From JAVBOV01 sp031550205 (lineage in GTDB: Bacteria; Pseudomonadota; Alphaproteobacteria; RF32; CAG-239): a stretch of 31,129 nt of DNA. The stretch spans positions 1 to 31,129 of the forward strand of contig JAVBOV010000044.1 in assembly GCA_031550205.1 (NCBI GenBank). Reading direction: 5' to 3'. Below, one piece after another: positions 1 through 7,689 of the stretch (the first letter of the stretch is position 1; each line of letters opens with the position of its first letter). The notes under the pieces are model-generated. The model was given only the letters and a program-made list of their open reading frames with translations, was not told the origin of the DNA and did no database searches. A program made the position numbers and the translations under genes.

Positions 1-273
1 GCAAGTCCGGTGGGGCTTACCTTCCGGGATGACAGGAATCTAAGCGCTAAAGCGCAAAGATTGCTGTCACTTTGGAAGAATGTATCAAAAAGTTGTGGCG
101 CAGAAAAAAGATAAGTTGAAAAAGTGATACATTGAAATGTAGATCCCGGATATGGCAAGTCCGGTGGGGCTTACCTTCCGGGATGACAGGAATCTAAGCG
201 CTAAAGCGCAAAGATTGCTGTCACTTTGGAAGAATGTATCAAAAAGTTGTGGCGCAGAAAAAAGATAAGTTGA
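1..273. repeat. Tandem direct repeat, 154-bp period
   Basis: Positions 1-119 and 155-273 are identical over 119 bp, separated by a 35-bp spacer, giving a 154-bp period. The first copy is cut by the window edge, so more copies may lie upstream. Each copy contains an imperfect palindrome around TCCGG/CCGG and a small GCGC-taaa-GCGC hairpin, and includes the phrase CCGGGATGACAGG that resembles the palindromic intergenic repeats elsewhere in the window. No ORF is supported here. Confidence 0.9.
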
Positions 274-298
274 GGAAGTAGACAGGTTTAATTAATGC

Positions 299-352
299 GT
301 CATTCTGAACGAAGTGAAGAATCCATGGATCCTTCGTTGCACTCAGGATGAC
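299..352. repeat. Palindromic intergenic repeat
   Basis: Imperfect inverted repeat opening with GTCATTCTGAACGAAG and closing with CTTCGTTGCACTCAGGATGAC, so both ends carry the GTCAT/ATGAC signature shared by other intergenic elements in the window. With the tandem repeat to its left, it fills the gene-free stretch 1-390. Confidence 0.6.
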
Positions 353-379
353 GATTATAGTGAAGGATGATGATTTTTT

Positions 380-407
380 AAAGCCCGCTCTTAAAAGAGC
401 GGGCTTT
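380..407. terminator. Bidirectional hairpin terminator overlapping the first lipoprotein gene
   Basis: An 11-bp stem AAAGCCCGCTC / GAGCGGGCTTT with a 6-nt loop. On the plus strand it is followed by GGTTTTTATT, so it looks strongest in that direction. On the minus strand the next bases are A-rich rather than U-rich. The stop codon of the minus-strand lipoprotein (391-393) lies in the loop. Confidence 0.75.
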
Positions 408-873
408 GGTTTTTATTCCAATCACAACCGATATTTACAACATCTCCATCAGTGCCGCGAATCACACAACCTACTTGGGTTGAAAAATACCAGACCAGTA
501 TTTGTCCATAGATATATGGTTTGACTGTAGGATACCCAAAGTAATCTGGCAGGCTTGGAGCCGAAATGTATGAGGTTGGATAACCCTCGGAAATCAGAAA
601 GAAATACCCGTTACTGAGCTCTACCACAAGAATATCTTGCGAGGGATTTTGATTGTGGTAAATCCACTCATCCACCACATATACGTTCTTAGAGGGAACC
701 GTATAGATGTAGGTAAAAGTGTTTCCAGGAGCGCGGCCTTCTGCCGGAGATACAAAAGAATATCTTCTAACGACTTCAGACTGCGCGTCTTCCTCGTAGA
801 TGTAATATTCTTTGGTGCAACTGCTTAAGGTTATGGCGGTGAAGATTGCAGAGATAATAATAAGTTTTTTCAT
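391..873 (-). CDS. Small lipoprotein, function unknown
   Basis: 160 aa with a type II signal peptide: MKK, a hydrophobic stretch, then lipobox L-S-S-C with the lipidated Cys at residue 19. It is probably anchored in the envelope. The mature part is rich in Tyr, Ser, Pro and aromatic residues and has no domain I recognise. It resembles the upstream lipoprotein at 971-1738: both begin the mature chain with C-T-K/R and a Tyr-rich segment and share an L-S-N-G-x-F/S-F-L-I motif, which suggests an old tandem duplication. No Shine-Dalgarno sequence precedes the ATG; the leader is A/T-rich (AATTAAAAACAAAAAA, then about 11 nt to the ATG). The last codons run into the hairpin at 380-407. It is probably co-transcribed with the upstream paralogue. 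Confidence 0.75.
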   Translation of the reverse strand: MKKLIIISAIFTAITLSSCTKEYYIYEEDAQSEVVRRYSFVSPAEGRAPGNTFTYIYTVPSKNVYVVDEWIYHNQNPSQDILVVELSNGYFFLISEGYPTSYISAPSLPDYFGYPTVKPYIYGQILVWYFSTQVGCVIRGTDGDVVNIGCDWNKNQSPLF

Positions 874-921
874 ATGAACATGTGTTTTTTGTTTTTAATT
901 TTAATTTGCCGAGATCATCAC

Positions 922-952
922 GCCTGAGCCACCAAGTTTTGGTGGTTCAGGC
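922..952 (-). promoter_or_regulatory. Intercistronic hairpin between paired lipoprotein genes
   Basis: A 14-bp stem GCCTGAGCCACCAA / TTGGTGGTTCAGGC with one G-U pair and a tiny loop lies about 20 bp after the stop of the 971-1738 gene. There is no U-tract on the minus strand, so it is more likely an mRNA-stabilising or attenuating hairpin than a full terminator. Confidence 0.55.
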
Positions 953-970
953 TCATGATGACATCTTTTT

Positions 971-1738
971 TTACCTGCGGCGGGAACTGCTTGAGCTGCT
1001 GCTGCTTGAGCCGGAACTTGAACTGCGAGAGTTTGAAGTTCCTTGGCCAGATGAGCTTTGGCTTGAGCGGCGAACAGTTTGTTGTTGCTGCTGTGCCGGC
1101 TGACTCTGGCGCTGCTGCGTTGGCTGCACAGCTTGTTGTGACTGAGAGCTGCTGCTTGAACGACGCGTGGTAGTAGGAGCGACATAATTGCTACTTCGCC
1201 GATATTGAACAGGTTCATTATGACGATAAGTGCGCCCCATATACCTAGATGCTGCTACGCTACGGTTTATGTAATACGCTGATTCTAAAACTCGGCACCC
1301 TATACTTGGGCTATAATAGTATGAATATGGTTCATATCCATAATATCCATTATAAGGACAACCGCTTATAGACCACTCATTACCAATCCACATGTAACAA
1401 TTTCCATAACCATCTCTTCTTATCCATGTCATTCCTGTTCCGTGGTAATATGGTCTGAGCATACTTCCAGTGGGACAAGAAGGAACATTTACGATAGCAG
1501 GATTATGCTTATCAGATACAATCAAAAAACTTCCATTGCTCAACTGATGAGTATAAATGGTATATTGGCCGTATGGTCCTTGAACCGGATAAGCAACTAT
1601 ATAATCCGTAAATGTTACTCCAACAGGTAAAGAGTATTGAGATTGGCTTTTTACAGCAGGAGTATCATACACGTAAATATAACGCGTACAGCTTGTCAAA
1701 CTGCCTAGCAGGATGAAAGCAAATAATAATTTTTTCAT
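971..1738 (-). CDS. Lipoprotein with Ser/Gln/Arg-rich low-complexity tail
   Basis: 255 aa. A lipobox L-T-S-C places the lipidated Cys at residue 17. Residues about 20-180 are Tyr/Gly/Pro-rich with several Cys; residues about 183-255 are a low-complexity tail of Ser, Gln, Thr and Arg, ending in a long Ser run and three Arg. Such a basic, disordered tail could contact peptidoglycan, teichoic-like polymers or nucleic acid, but that is inference. It is related to the shorter lipoprotein at 391-873, which lacks the tail. The start has no Shine-Dalgarno sequence and a strongly A/T leader. A possible promoter (TTGTCT, 17 nt, TATGCT on the minus strand, near 1800-1830) lies upstream. Function unknown. 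Confidence 0.8.
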   Translation of the reverse strand: MKKLLFAFILLGSLTSCTRYIYVYDTPAVKSQSQYSLPVGVTFTDYIVAYPVQGPYGQYTIYTHQLSNGSFLIVSDKHNPAIVNVPSCPTGSMLRPYYHGTGMTWIRRDGYGNCYMWIGNEWSISGCPYNGYYGYEPYSYYYSPSIGCRVLESAYYINRSVAASRYMGRTYRHNEPVQYRRSSNYVAPTTTRRSSSSSQSQQAVQPTQQRQSQPAQQQQQTVRRSSQSSSGQGTSNSRSSSSGSSSSSSSSSRRR

Positions 1739-1862
1739 ATGATGAATTTTTAAATTAATAATTTCTAGAATTGTAATAAAATCAGGTTAGAGCATAGCAT
1801 AAAAAACAGGTTATGGCTAGACAAAAAATGTTACGGTTTTGTTAAATTTATATGACAATATA

Positions 1863-1900
1863 GCTAGGCTGGATTGCTTTGCTATGCTCGCAATGACCAG
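1863..1900. repeat. Short palindromic intergenic repeat (GGATTGC...GCAATGA type)
   Basis: Contains CTGGATTGCTTTGCTATGC followed by TCGCAATGACC, an imperfect inverted repeat with the same ends as elements near 13270-13319 and 18777-18841. It lies between the ELM1-family gene and the upstream region of the lipoprotein gene at 971-1738. Confidence 0.5.
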
Positions 1901-1911
1901 AGAGGGTTAAG

Positions 1912-2877
1912 CTAGAACAAACTCTCAATAGCTTGGACGATGTCCAGGGTGGCGTTTAGTTTGGCTTTGGGGGTGAACTCTGCACTTCCTAAGGGTTTGG
2001 CATAACCGCCGCTGTACAGAGACTTGGCGAAGCGTTGATGTTTGCCCGGCAGCCAGTCTTTTCCTTCAAAAACATAAACCGGTTTGCCGGTGCCGCAGGC
2101 TTCGCTGCACATGGAGACCGAATCTCCGGTGACAATGATGTTGTCGGCACAGGCCAGAAACCCCATATAAGGGTTGGCGCCGCTGGTGCCCCAGAGATAT
2201 TTAAAGGAGGGAATATCTTTAATTTCTTTCATTAAAGCATCTTCAGCTTTGGGGCCGGTGCGTTTGGAAGATGTAATCAATATTGAGCCTTTATCCTGAG
2301 CTTTAACTTTTTTTATTTCCTGACCCAGCAGTTTGGCATTGGCTTCAGAAAACACACGGCCTTTAACTTCACCGCCGACAATTACGGCGGTTAGAGGTTT
2401 GGGCAGGCTTTCAAACTCTTTTTGCCATAAATCACTTGCCTCTTTAAGGCTTTTTTCAGTGATGCGGTGCGGAGAGCCTACAACGTAGATGAAATTGGTT
2501 TTGCCTTTTTTAGGGCGGTCATGCTCGGAGACAAAGACCAAGTCGAAGTTTTTAAGGCAGCCGTCAACCAGCATAAGCTGGATTATTTTGGTTTGGTTTT
2601 GGGATTTTTTCTTGATCCATTTGGCAACCGGTGCGGTGCGGCGGCTGGCAGAAACAACCAAGTCGGGAAAAGGATCTTTCAGCCCCGCCCTGCTCTCGGG
2701 TGTTAAGGCCAAAAGCGAAGAGCCAAGCAGGCAGTTGGGAACCACGCCGAAGCGGTTGTAGGCGATTTTTTTCTCGATAATTTCAAATTTTTCAGCGTTT
2801 AGGGCTTGGCCGACACCGCGGGCTTGGCCGACACTGCCCATTCTATCATCCAACAACAACCATACTGTTTTTTTCAT
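1912..2877 (-). CDS. ELM1-family (COG3660-type) protein
   Basis: 321 aa from the ATG at 2877, chosen because AAGGTGGGG lies about 9 nt upstream. A longer in-frame start at 2946 has no ribosome site and would overlap the divergent gene's upstream region. The N-terminus (KKTVWLLLDDRMGSVGQA) and the later G-D-S-V-S-M-x-S-E-A stretch with V-Y-V-F-E-G are characteristic of the ELM1 family, named after a plant mitochondrial-fission factor and widespread in Alphaproteobacteria. The fold resembles GT-B nucleotide-sugar enzymes, so an envelope glycan role is plausible but unproven. It has no signal peptide and is probably cytoplasmic. It is divergent from the gene at 2962 with an 84-bp gap. Confidence 0.85.
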   Translation of the reverse strand: MKKTVWLLLDDRMGSVGQARGVGQALNAEKFEIIEKKIAYNRFGVVPNCLLGSSLLALTPESRAGLKDPFPDLVVSASRRTAPVAKWIKKKSQNQTKIIQLMLVDGCLKNFDLVFVSEHDRPKKGKTNFIYVVGSPHRITEKSLKEASDLWQKEFESLPKPLTAVIVGGEVKGRVFSEANAKLLGQEIKKVKAQDKGSILITSSKRTGPKAEDALMKEIKDIPSFKYLWGTSGANPYMGFLACADNIIVTGDSVSMCSEACGTGKPVYVFEGKDWLPGKHQRFAKSLYSGGYAKPLGSAEFTPKAKLNATLDIVQAIESLF

Positions 2878-2961
2878 ATGATAAACCCCACCTTGTTCTT
2901 TAAAAGAAGCTCTTATGATGGTAGTATAACTTCTATATTTTTTCATTCAAGGAGAATATGC

Positions 2962-3261
2962 ATGAGAATGCTCTATCTGACCTTGGCGCTGATAATTCTG
3001 GCAGCTCCGGCGGCGGCGCAATATTCATCGCAGCGCGATGCCCGAAACATGGCGGTTTTGAAAGCCGTGGTTAATGTTAAAATTGACGATGAAGAAAACC
3101 TCAAAGACATGGAAAAACTGCGCGCGAATCAGGCTTTTAACCGCGATTTGCAAAGAATGCTGGATAAACTTGATAATTCCCGCACCAAAAACTCTAAAAA
3201 CAAGCAGGTTTTAGATGTTTTGGAACGCGCCGGAAACGACATTTACAATCTTTTAAGATAA
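2962..3261 (+). CDS. Small secreted protein, function unknown
   Basis: 99 aa. The start at 2962 is supported by AAGGAG 7 nt upstream. The N-terminus is a Sec signal peptide (MRMLYLTLALIILAAPAAAQ) with probable cleavage after A-A-A. The mature chain of about 80 residues is highly charged and probably alpha-helical (D-D-E-E-N-L-K-D-M-E-K-L, then N-R-D-L-Q-R-M-L-D-K-L). No known domain recognised. It is first in a tight four-gene run (2962-4373), 32 bp before the next start, so it is probably co-expressed with a basic small protein, a lipoprotein and a DUF1349 protein. Confidence 0.8.
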   Translation: MRMLYLTLALIILAAPAAAQYSSQRDARNMAVLKAVVNVKIDDEENLKDMEKLRANQAFNRDLQRMLDKLDNSRTKNSKNKQVLDVLERAGNDIYNLLR

Positions 3262-3293
3262 AAGCCGTAAAATTGCCTTTAGGGAGAATTGAA

Positions 3294-3467
3294 ATGACTG
3301 AAATTGTTTTTGATAAGACCTATTTTATGGCAAAAATTAACGGTTTGCGTTTGAAACTGCGCGAAATGGAAGACTTTTCTCCGGTGAAGGGCGTGGCCGT
3401 TGAAAATGTTAAATCGGCTAAGAAAAGTTCTAAAAAGGCTCCTAAATCTGCGGTCAGAGGAGCTTAA
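3294..3467 (+). CDS. Small basic protein (57 aa), function unknown
   Basis: Start ATG at 3294 is preceded by AGGGAG 9 nt upstream; an upstream in-frame Met at 3273 lacks one. Residues 1-35 form an amphipathic segment (Y-F-M-A-K-I-N-G-L-R-L-K-L-R-E-M-E). Residues 45-57 are Lys/Ser/Ala-rich and resemble a disordered nucleic-acid-binding tail. It has no signal peptide, so it should be cytoplasmic, unlike both neighbours. The stop is 4 bp before the next start, implying translational coupling. Not recognised. Confidence 0.7.
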   Translation: MTEIVFDKTYFMAKINGLRLKLREMEDFSPVKGVAVENVKSAKKSSKKAPKSAVRGA

Positions 3468-3471
3468 GACT

Positions 3472-3810
3472 ATGAACAGGCTTTATATTATTGCTTTTTG
3501 TCTGGGATTGAGCGCTTGCGCCGGCAGTTCCGCCGAGCCGGTTAAGTCTGCCGCTGCTCCGGCCCAAAATGAGGTTACGTATATTAATGATTTTAACAGA
3601 ATCGTTGATAATGTGATTATTAAAGAAAAAACGCCAAAATATATTGCCTATGAATATAAAGACGTGAGGGTGGACGAAGTGGGAATGCTGGCCAACCGTT
3701 ATTGCAGAGAGCTTGATTATAACCGCAAGGCGGTGTTAAGAGACATTATACTTAATAAAAATTATAAAAGAATCGCCACTTTTGACTGTTTGGACAAGGA
3801 CGCAATCTGA
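3472..3810 (+). CDS. Small lipoprotein, function unknown
   Basis: 112 aa from ATG 3472, with AGAGGAGC 8 nt upstream. The lipobox L-S-A-C gives a lipidated Cys at residue 16, followed by an Ala/Pro/Ser linker to about residue 35. The rest is a small charged domain containing I-A-Y-E-Y-K-D-V-R-V-D-E and two Cys, perhaps a disulphide in the periplasm. I do not recognise the family. The stop codon overlaps the next gene's start by 1 nt (TGATG), showing translational coupling to the DUF1349 protein. Confidence 0.8.
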   Translation: MNRLYIIAFCLGLSACAGSSAEPVKSAAAPAQNEVTYINDFNRIVDNVIIKEKTPKYIAYEYKDVRVDEVGMLANRYCRELDYNRKAVLRDIILNKNYKRIATFDCLDKDAI

Positions 3811-4373
3811 TGCTTTTGCAGCAGCTTTGCGATTTTGAGTGGCTTAACGACCCGTTTGACGTTTCTTTTGAAAACCAGCGTATGCGAGTTATTGCCAAGC
3901 CGAGATCAGACTTCTGGCAAAATGTTTTTCACAAAATTGACTTTGACAACGGCCACTTTTTTTATGCAAACAAGCAAGATAATTTTACCCTGGAAGTTAA
4001 ATGGTGTTTTGATGAAATTGACACTTTAAGCCAATGCGGAGCAATGCTTAGAATTGATGCTAAAAATTGGTTTAAGGTTTCAATTATGCTTGAGAATAAT
4101 CAACAGTTAAAAATCGGGTGCAGCCTGACCCAAGGCGGAATTTCCGATTGGAGCACATGGAGCGTGCCGGAAGGAACTAAGGAAATTTGGTATAAGATAA
4201 AGCGCACGGGAAATGATTTTGCCGCATATTATTCTCTGGACGGAGAAAAATATGCGCAGGTGCGTTTGTTCGGCTTTATTGAAAAAAGCAAGAGCATTAA
4301 GGCCGGAGCCTATATCTGCTGCCCGATGACCGAAGGCTTCACCGCCAAGCTTGAAACATCAACTTTTGCTTAA
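3810..4373 (+). CDS. DUF1349 (concanavalin-like fold) protein
   Basis: 187 aa. The pattern W-L-N-D-P near residue 11, the central K-I-G-C-S-L-T-Q-G-G-I-S-D-W-S stretch, and A-Y-I-C-C-P-M near the end match the DUF1349 family, a beta-jelly-roll similar to concanavalin-like lectin/glucanase folds. Yeast and bacterial homologues are small cytosolic proteins of uncertain function. No signal peptide is seen. It is last in the four-gene run and shares one base with the upstream stop. No strong terminator follows; a complex palindromic repeat begins about 15 bp downstream. Confidence 0.85.
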   Translation: MLLQQLCDFEWLNDPFDVSFENQRMRVIAKPRSDFWQNVFHKIDFDNGHFFYANKQDNFTLEVKWCFDEIDTLSQCGAMLRIDAKNWFKVSIMLENNQQLKIGCSLTQGGISDWSTWSVPEGTKEIWYKIKRTGNDFAAYYSLDGEKYAQVRLFGFIEKSKSIKAGAYICCPMTEGFTAKLETSTFA

Positions 4374-4384
4374 TCTAAGTAGAT

Positions 4385-4532
4385 ATGTCATGCTGAACTT
4401 GTTTGTCCGCTGGCGCGTTCGTCACGTAAGGCTCTGTCTTCGCCCTGCGGGCTCGCCAATCGCCAACTATCGACCCAGCATCTCATCTTAAACATCGGGA
4501 GATCCTGAAATAAATTCAGGATGACGAGAATT
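4385..4532. repeat. Nested palindromic intergenic repeats
   Basis: The segment opens TGTCATGCTGAACTTGTTT and resumes about 70 bp later with AGCATCTCAT, as if a TGTCATGCTGAAC...GCATCTC palindrome had been split by an insert. The insert contains TTCGTCACGTAAG and CAACTATCGACCC, which recur in variant form at 15608-15675. A second hairpin, AGATCCTGAAATAAATTCAGG followed by ATGACGAG, closes the segment and recurs at 22325-22361. Confidence 0.65.
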
Positions 4533-4536
4533 TTAT

Positions 4537-6231
4537 TTAAATAGAACGCTCTAAGATTTTCTTGGCCAGCTTCACGGCGTTTGGAAAGTCTTTGGCATAA
4601 GATATGTGCTCTATTTTTTCCTTCTTAAACACTTCCGATAAAACCTGATGAGGCTGCGGCTTTACGTTGGACAAGATTATTTTGGTTTCAAATTTTCTGG
4701 TTTTTTTAATAAAATCAAGAATAACATTAACACCGCTGACATCTACAAGCGGCACATTGCCCATGCGCAAGATTAATATTTTGGGCGTATGTTCAATGCT
4801 CTTGAAAAAACTGGAGACCTTTGAGGCACCGCCGAAAAACATGGGACCGGAAAGACGGATGGACATTACACCGCGGTCATGCAGGCTGCGGCTGATGTCA
4901 CGGCCTTTGTTTTCATATTCGGTTAAATTGACGGCAGCAACCTCCTCGCTGATGCGGTGCATGAAGATGATGCTGGACATGATGAAGCCGACGCTGATGG
5001 CCATGTTTAGATCTACAAAAACAGTCAGCAGGAAAGTGACTATCAGGGTTAATCTGTCTCCTCTCTGCCCTAATAATAAATTGATGAATTTGGGAAAGTC
5101 AAACATGCCGTAAGCAATGAGGATTAAGATGGCCGACAAGGCGGCCAGAGGAATATATTGAGCCAACGGTGCCAAAACCAGCATAAAAGCCAAAATGAAC
5201 AAGCTTTGCAAAATGCCCGAAACCGGGGAATGAGCGTGAGAGTTGACATTGGTGGCAGTGCGGGCTATGGCGCCGGTGGCCGGCATTCCGGCAAAAAAGG
5301 CGCAGGCAACGTTGGCCACCCCCTGACCGATTAATTCAGCGTTGGGGTTGTGGTTATCGCCGCTCATGGCGTCGGCCACGGTGGCGGAGAGCAAAGATTC
5401 TACACCGGCCAAAAAAGCAATGGTTAAGCTTGAGGGCAAAACTCTTAAAACCAAGTCAATATGAAATTCAGGAATTTGCGGCATGGGAAGAAAGTGCGGC
5501 AGAGCGCCGAATTTGCCGCCGATGGTATCAACCGAGAAACCAAGAAGCTCCTCTGCCTTAACAATAAACATGCCTAAAACCACCGCAATTAAATAAGCCG
5601 GCAATTTGGGAAACCTGTTGCGCACCGCAATAATGGCGGTAAAGGAAACCATGGAGATTATTACGGCACACAGGCTGATTGTTTTAATGCCGGAGACATA
5701 GCTGCGCCATTTGGGCAGGAACTCTGCCGGAACTTCGGCAATGTTCAAACCGAGCAAATCTTTAACCTGAGTGGAAAACAGCAGCACAGCAATGCCCGAG
5801 GTGAAGCCGACGATTACAGGATAAGGAATATATTTGATATATGCGCCCAGCTTTAAGAAGCCGGCGGCAATGAGGATTAAGCCGGCCAAGGCGGTGGCAA
5901 CCAGCAAGCCGGTGTAGCCGTGCTGGGCGATGACGTTGAAAATGACCACAACAAAGGCGCCGGTGGGTCCACCGATTTGGTAACGGCTGCCGCCCAAAGC
6001 CGAGATTAAGAAACCGGCAATTACGGCTGTGTATAAGCCGTTGGCCGGAGGAAGACCGGAGGCAATGGCCAAAGCCATGGCTAAGGGAATCGAGATTATG
6101 GAAAGCGTGATGCCGGAAATAAGGTCTTTTTTAAAATGCTCTTTGCCATAGCCTTTTTGCAAAATTTCCCATAGTTTTGGGGCAAAGTTAAAGCCATAAT
6201 ACTTTTTAAATCTATTCAAAATAGCGCGCAT
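4537..6231 (-). CDS. SulP-family inorganic anion transporter with STAS domain
   Basis: 564 aa from ATG 6231, chosen for AGGA about 8 nt upstream and because the preceding gene stops 1 nt before it; an ATG at 6246 is also in frame. Residues about 20-420 hold some 10-14 hydrophobic segments with SulP signatures: G-I-T-L-S-I-I-S-I-P-L-A-M-A near the N-terminus and the G-G-S-R-Y-Q-I-G-G-P-T-G-A-F motif. The C-terminal about 110 residues are a STAS domain with V-D-V-S-G, the position equivalent to the phosphorylated Ser in anti-sigma antagonists. It is probably an inner-membrane symporter or exchanger for sulfate, bicarbonate or a dicarboxylate; the substrate cannot be read from sequence. It is co-transcribed after an MFS exporter. 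Confidence 0.92.
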   Translation of the reverse strand: MRAILNRFKKYYGFNFAPKLWEILQKGYGKEHFKKDLISGITLSIISIPLAMALAIASGLPPANGLYTAVIAGFLISALGGSRYQIGGPTGAFVVVIFNVIAQHGYTGLLVATALAGLILIAAGFLKLGAYIKYIPYPVIVGFTSGIAVLLFSTQVKDLLGLNIAEVPAEFLPKWRSYVSGIKTISLCAVIISMVSFTAIIAVRNRFPKLPAYLIAVVLGMFIVKAEELLGFSVDTIGGKFGALPHFLPMPQIPEFHIDLVLRVLPSSLTIAFLAGVESLLSATVADAMSGDNHNPNAELIGQGVANVACAFFAGMPATGAIARTATNVNSHAHSPVSGILQSLFILAFMLVLAPLAQYIPLAALSAILILIAYGMFDFPKFINLLLGQRGDRLTLIVTFLLTVFVDLNMAISVGFIMSSIIFMHRISEEVAAVNLTEYENKGRDISRSLHDRGVMSIRLSGPMFFGGASKVSSFFKSIEHTPKILILRMGNVPLVDVSGVNVILDFIKKTRKFETKIILSNVKPQPHQVLSEVFKKEKIEHISYAKDFPNAVKLAKKILERSI

Positions 6232-6232
6232 T

Positions 6233-7630
6233 TTATCTTCCTGCATTTTTGGGAGTGAATAAGAAACTTAAGGTGGTTAAAACGGTGATGATGCCGATAA
6301 TCAGATAAGTCCAATGAAAAGCAGTTACCATCTCCGTTGAGCCGTGGGCATAGCCGTTGGAGAACCTGCCCAGAACAAAAGCGCCAAGGCTGATGCCGAA
6401 GCTCATGGAAACCTGCATTACCACCGAGAGCAGAGAATTGCCGCCGCTGGTTTGGGCTTTGGGCAAGTCGATTAAGGTTAAGGTGGTCATGGCGGTGAAC
6501 TGCAGCGAGTTGACAAAGCCAAAGCAGAACAGAATCAGGATTATTAACTCGTTTGAGCTGTGGCGGTCAACAAAGACGGCACAGCACATTAAGGAGCCAA
6601 GTAAAAAGGTGTTGATGCTTAAAAAAGTGCGGTAGCCGAAGAAGTGCAGCAGGCGTTCCACAAAATATTTGGCAAAGATGCCTGAAATTCCGGTGGTGAG
6701 CATCATTAAACCGGCGGCTGAAGGTGAGAATCTAAGACCAACCTGCAAAAACAGCGGAGTGATGAAGGGCATGGAACCGCCGCCCAGACGAGCCAAGAGG
6801 TTGCCGATGATGCCGACCTTGAAAGAAATGTTCTTAAACAAGTCGGTGTTAAACAGCGGGTGAGAGATGCGCTTGGAATAAAACCAATAAAAACCTAGCA
6901 GGAAAGCGGCGGTTAAGAACATGATGATTTTGTGCTCGGGTGTAATCCGTACGGTGTCGGTGTTTTCAGCAGAAAGTGACATTAAGATGATGGCGCCGGC
7001 AAAAAGCAGAAAGCCGAACCAGTCAAACTTTATGGGATGCTGCTCTCTGACGTCGGGCATATAAAGAATGCAGAGGAAGATGGCGGCCAGGCCGAAGGGG
7101 ATGTTGATTAAGAAGATCCAGTGCCAGTTCAGATATTCAACCAGGAATCCGCCGACCACCGGACCGATTAACGGACCGATGAGAGCCGGAAGCATGATGA
7201 AGCTTAAGACGCGCACCATTTGTTCGCGCGGGTATAGCTTGATGATGATGAGGCGGCCGACCGGGACCATTAAGGCACCGCCGAGGCCTTGGAAAATTCG
7301 CGACCAGACAAGTTCTTGGAGATTTTCAGAGGCGGCGCAGAACAGCGAGCCGAGCGAGAAAATGGCGATGGCGTAAATGAAGACCTTTTTGGAGCCGAAT
7401 CGGTCGGCCAGCCAGCCGGAAAGCGGCAGGAAAAAGGCAATGGATAAAAGATAGGCAACGATGATTGATTGAATTTTTAAAGGGTTTTCGTTGATGCTGG
7501 AGGCGATGGCGGGCAGCGCGGTGTTAAGGATTGAGCCGTCTAACATTTGCATGAAAAAAGCCACCGTAATCAGCCAAGGCAAAATCTTGGACGGATGGTC
7601 GAGCTTTTTATGTTGAGTTTGCGCGTTCAT
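6233..7630 (-). CDS. MFS transporter, DHA2 (EmrB/QacA/MdtD-like) family
   Basis: 465 aa with about 14 hydrophobic segments. The N-terminal M-L-D-G-S-I-L-N-T-A-L-P motif is typical of 14-TM drug:H+ antiporters. The loop motif A (G-W-L-A-D-R-F-G-S-K-K) follows TM2, and motif C (G-P-x-I-G-P-V-V-G-G) lies in TM5. It probably exports drugs or small metabolites across the inner membrane, most like E. coli MdtD. No EmrA-type adaptor gene is adjacent. The start lacks a clear Shine-Dalgarno sequence, and a TATAAT hexamer ends only 8 nt before the ATG, so the transcript may be leaderless or nearly so. The stop is 1 nt from the SulP start. Confidence 0.92.
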   Translation of the reverse strand: MNAQTQHKKLDHPSKILPWLITVAFFMQMLDGSILNTALPAIASSINENPLKIQSIIVAYLLSIAFFLPLSGWLADRFGSKKVFIYAIAIFSLGSLFCAASENLQELVWSRIFQGLGGALMVPVGRLIIIKLYPREQMVRVLSFIMLPALIGPLIGPVVGGFLVEYLNWHWIFLINIPFGLAAIFLCILYMPDVREQHPIKFDWFGFLLFAGAIILMSLSAENTDTVRITPEHKIIMFLTAAFLLGFYWFYSKRISHPLFNTDLFKNISFKVGIIGNLLARLGGGSMPFITPLFLQVGLRFSPSAAGLMMLTTGISGIFAKYFVERLLHFFGYRTFLSINTFLLGSLMCCAVFVDRHSSNELIILILFCFGFVNSLQFTAMTTLTLIDLPKAQTSGGNSLLSVVMQVSMSFGISLGAFVLGRFSNGYAHGSTEMVTAFHWTYLIIGIITVLTTLSFLFTPKNAGR

Positions 7631-7645
7631 AGTCGCGAATTATAA
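7614..7645 (-). promoter_or_regulatory. Possible promoter giving a near-leaderless MFS transcript
   Basis: On the minus strand TATAAT is followed by TCGCGACT and then the ATG of the MFS gene. With usual -10 to +1 spacing, transcription would begin at or within a few bases of the start codon. No good -35 hexamer is visible. Confidence 0.35.
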
Positions 7646-7689
7646 GGGAAAAGAGTTAAGAAAGAGTTTGTGAGAAAGGGCAATTCTTA

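Noticed and set aside
1..273. CRISPR array
   Set aside because: The repeat unit is 119 bp with one 35-bp spacer and no cas genes; it is a plain tandem duplication.
901..1218. 105-aa ORF inside the Ser-rich lipoprotein gene
   Set aside because: It is a frame shadow of the repetitive tail; the lipobox-bearing frame has the better start and composition.
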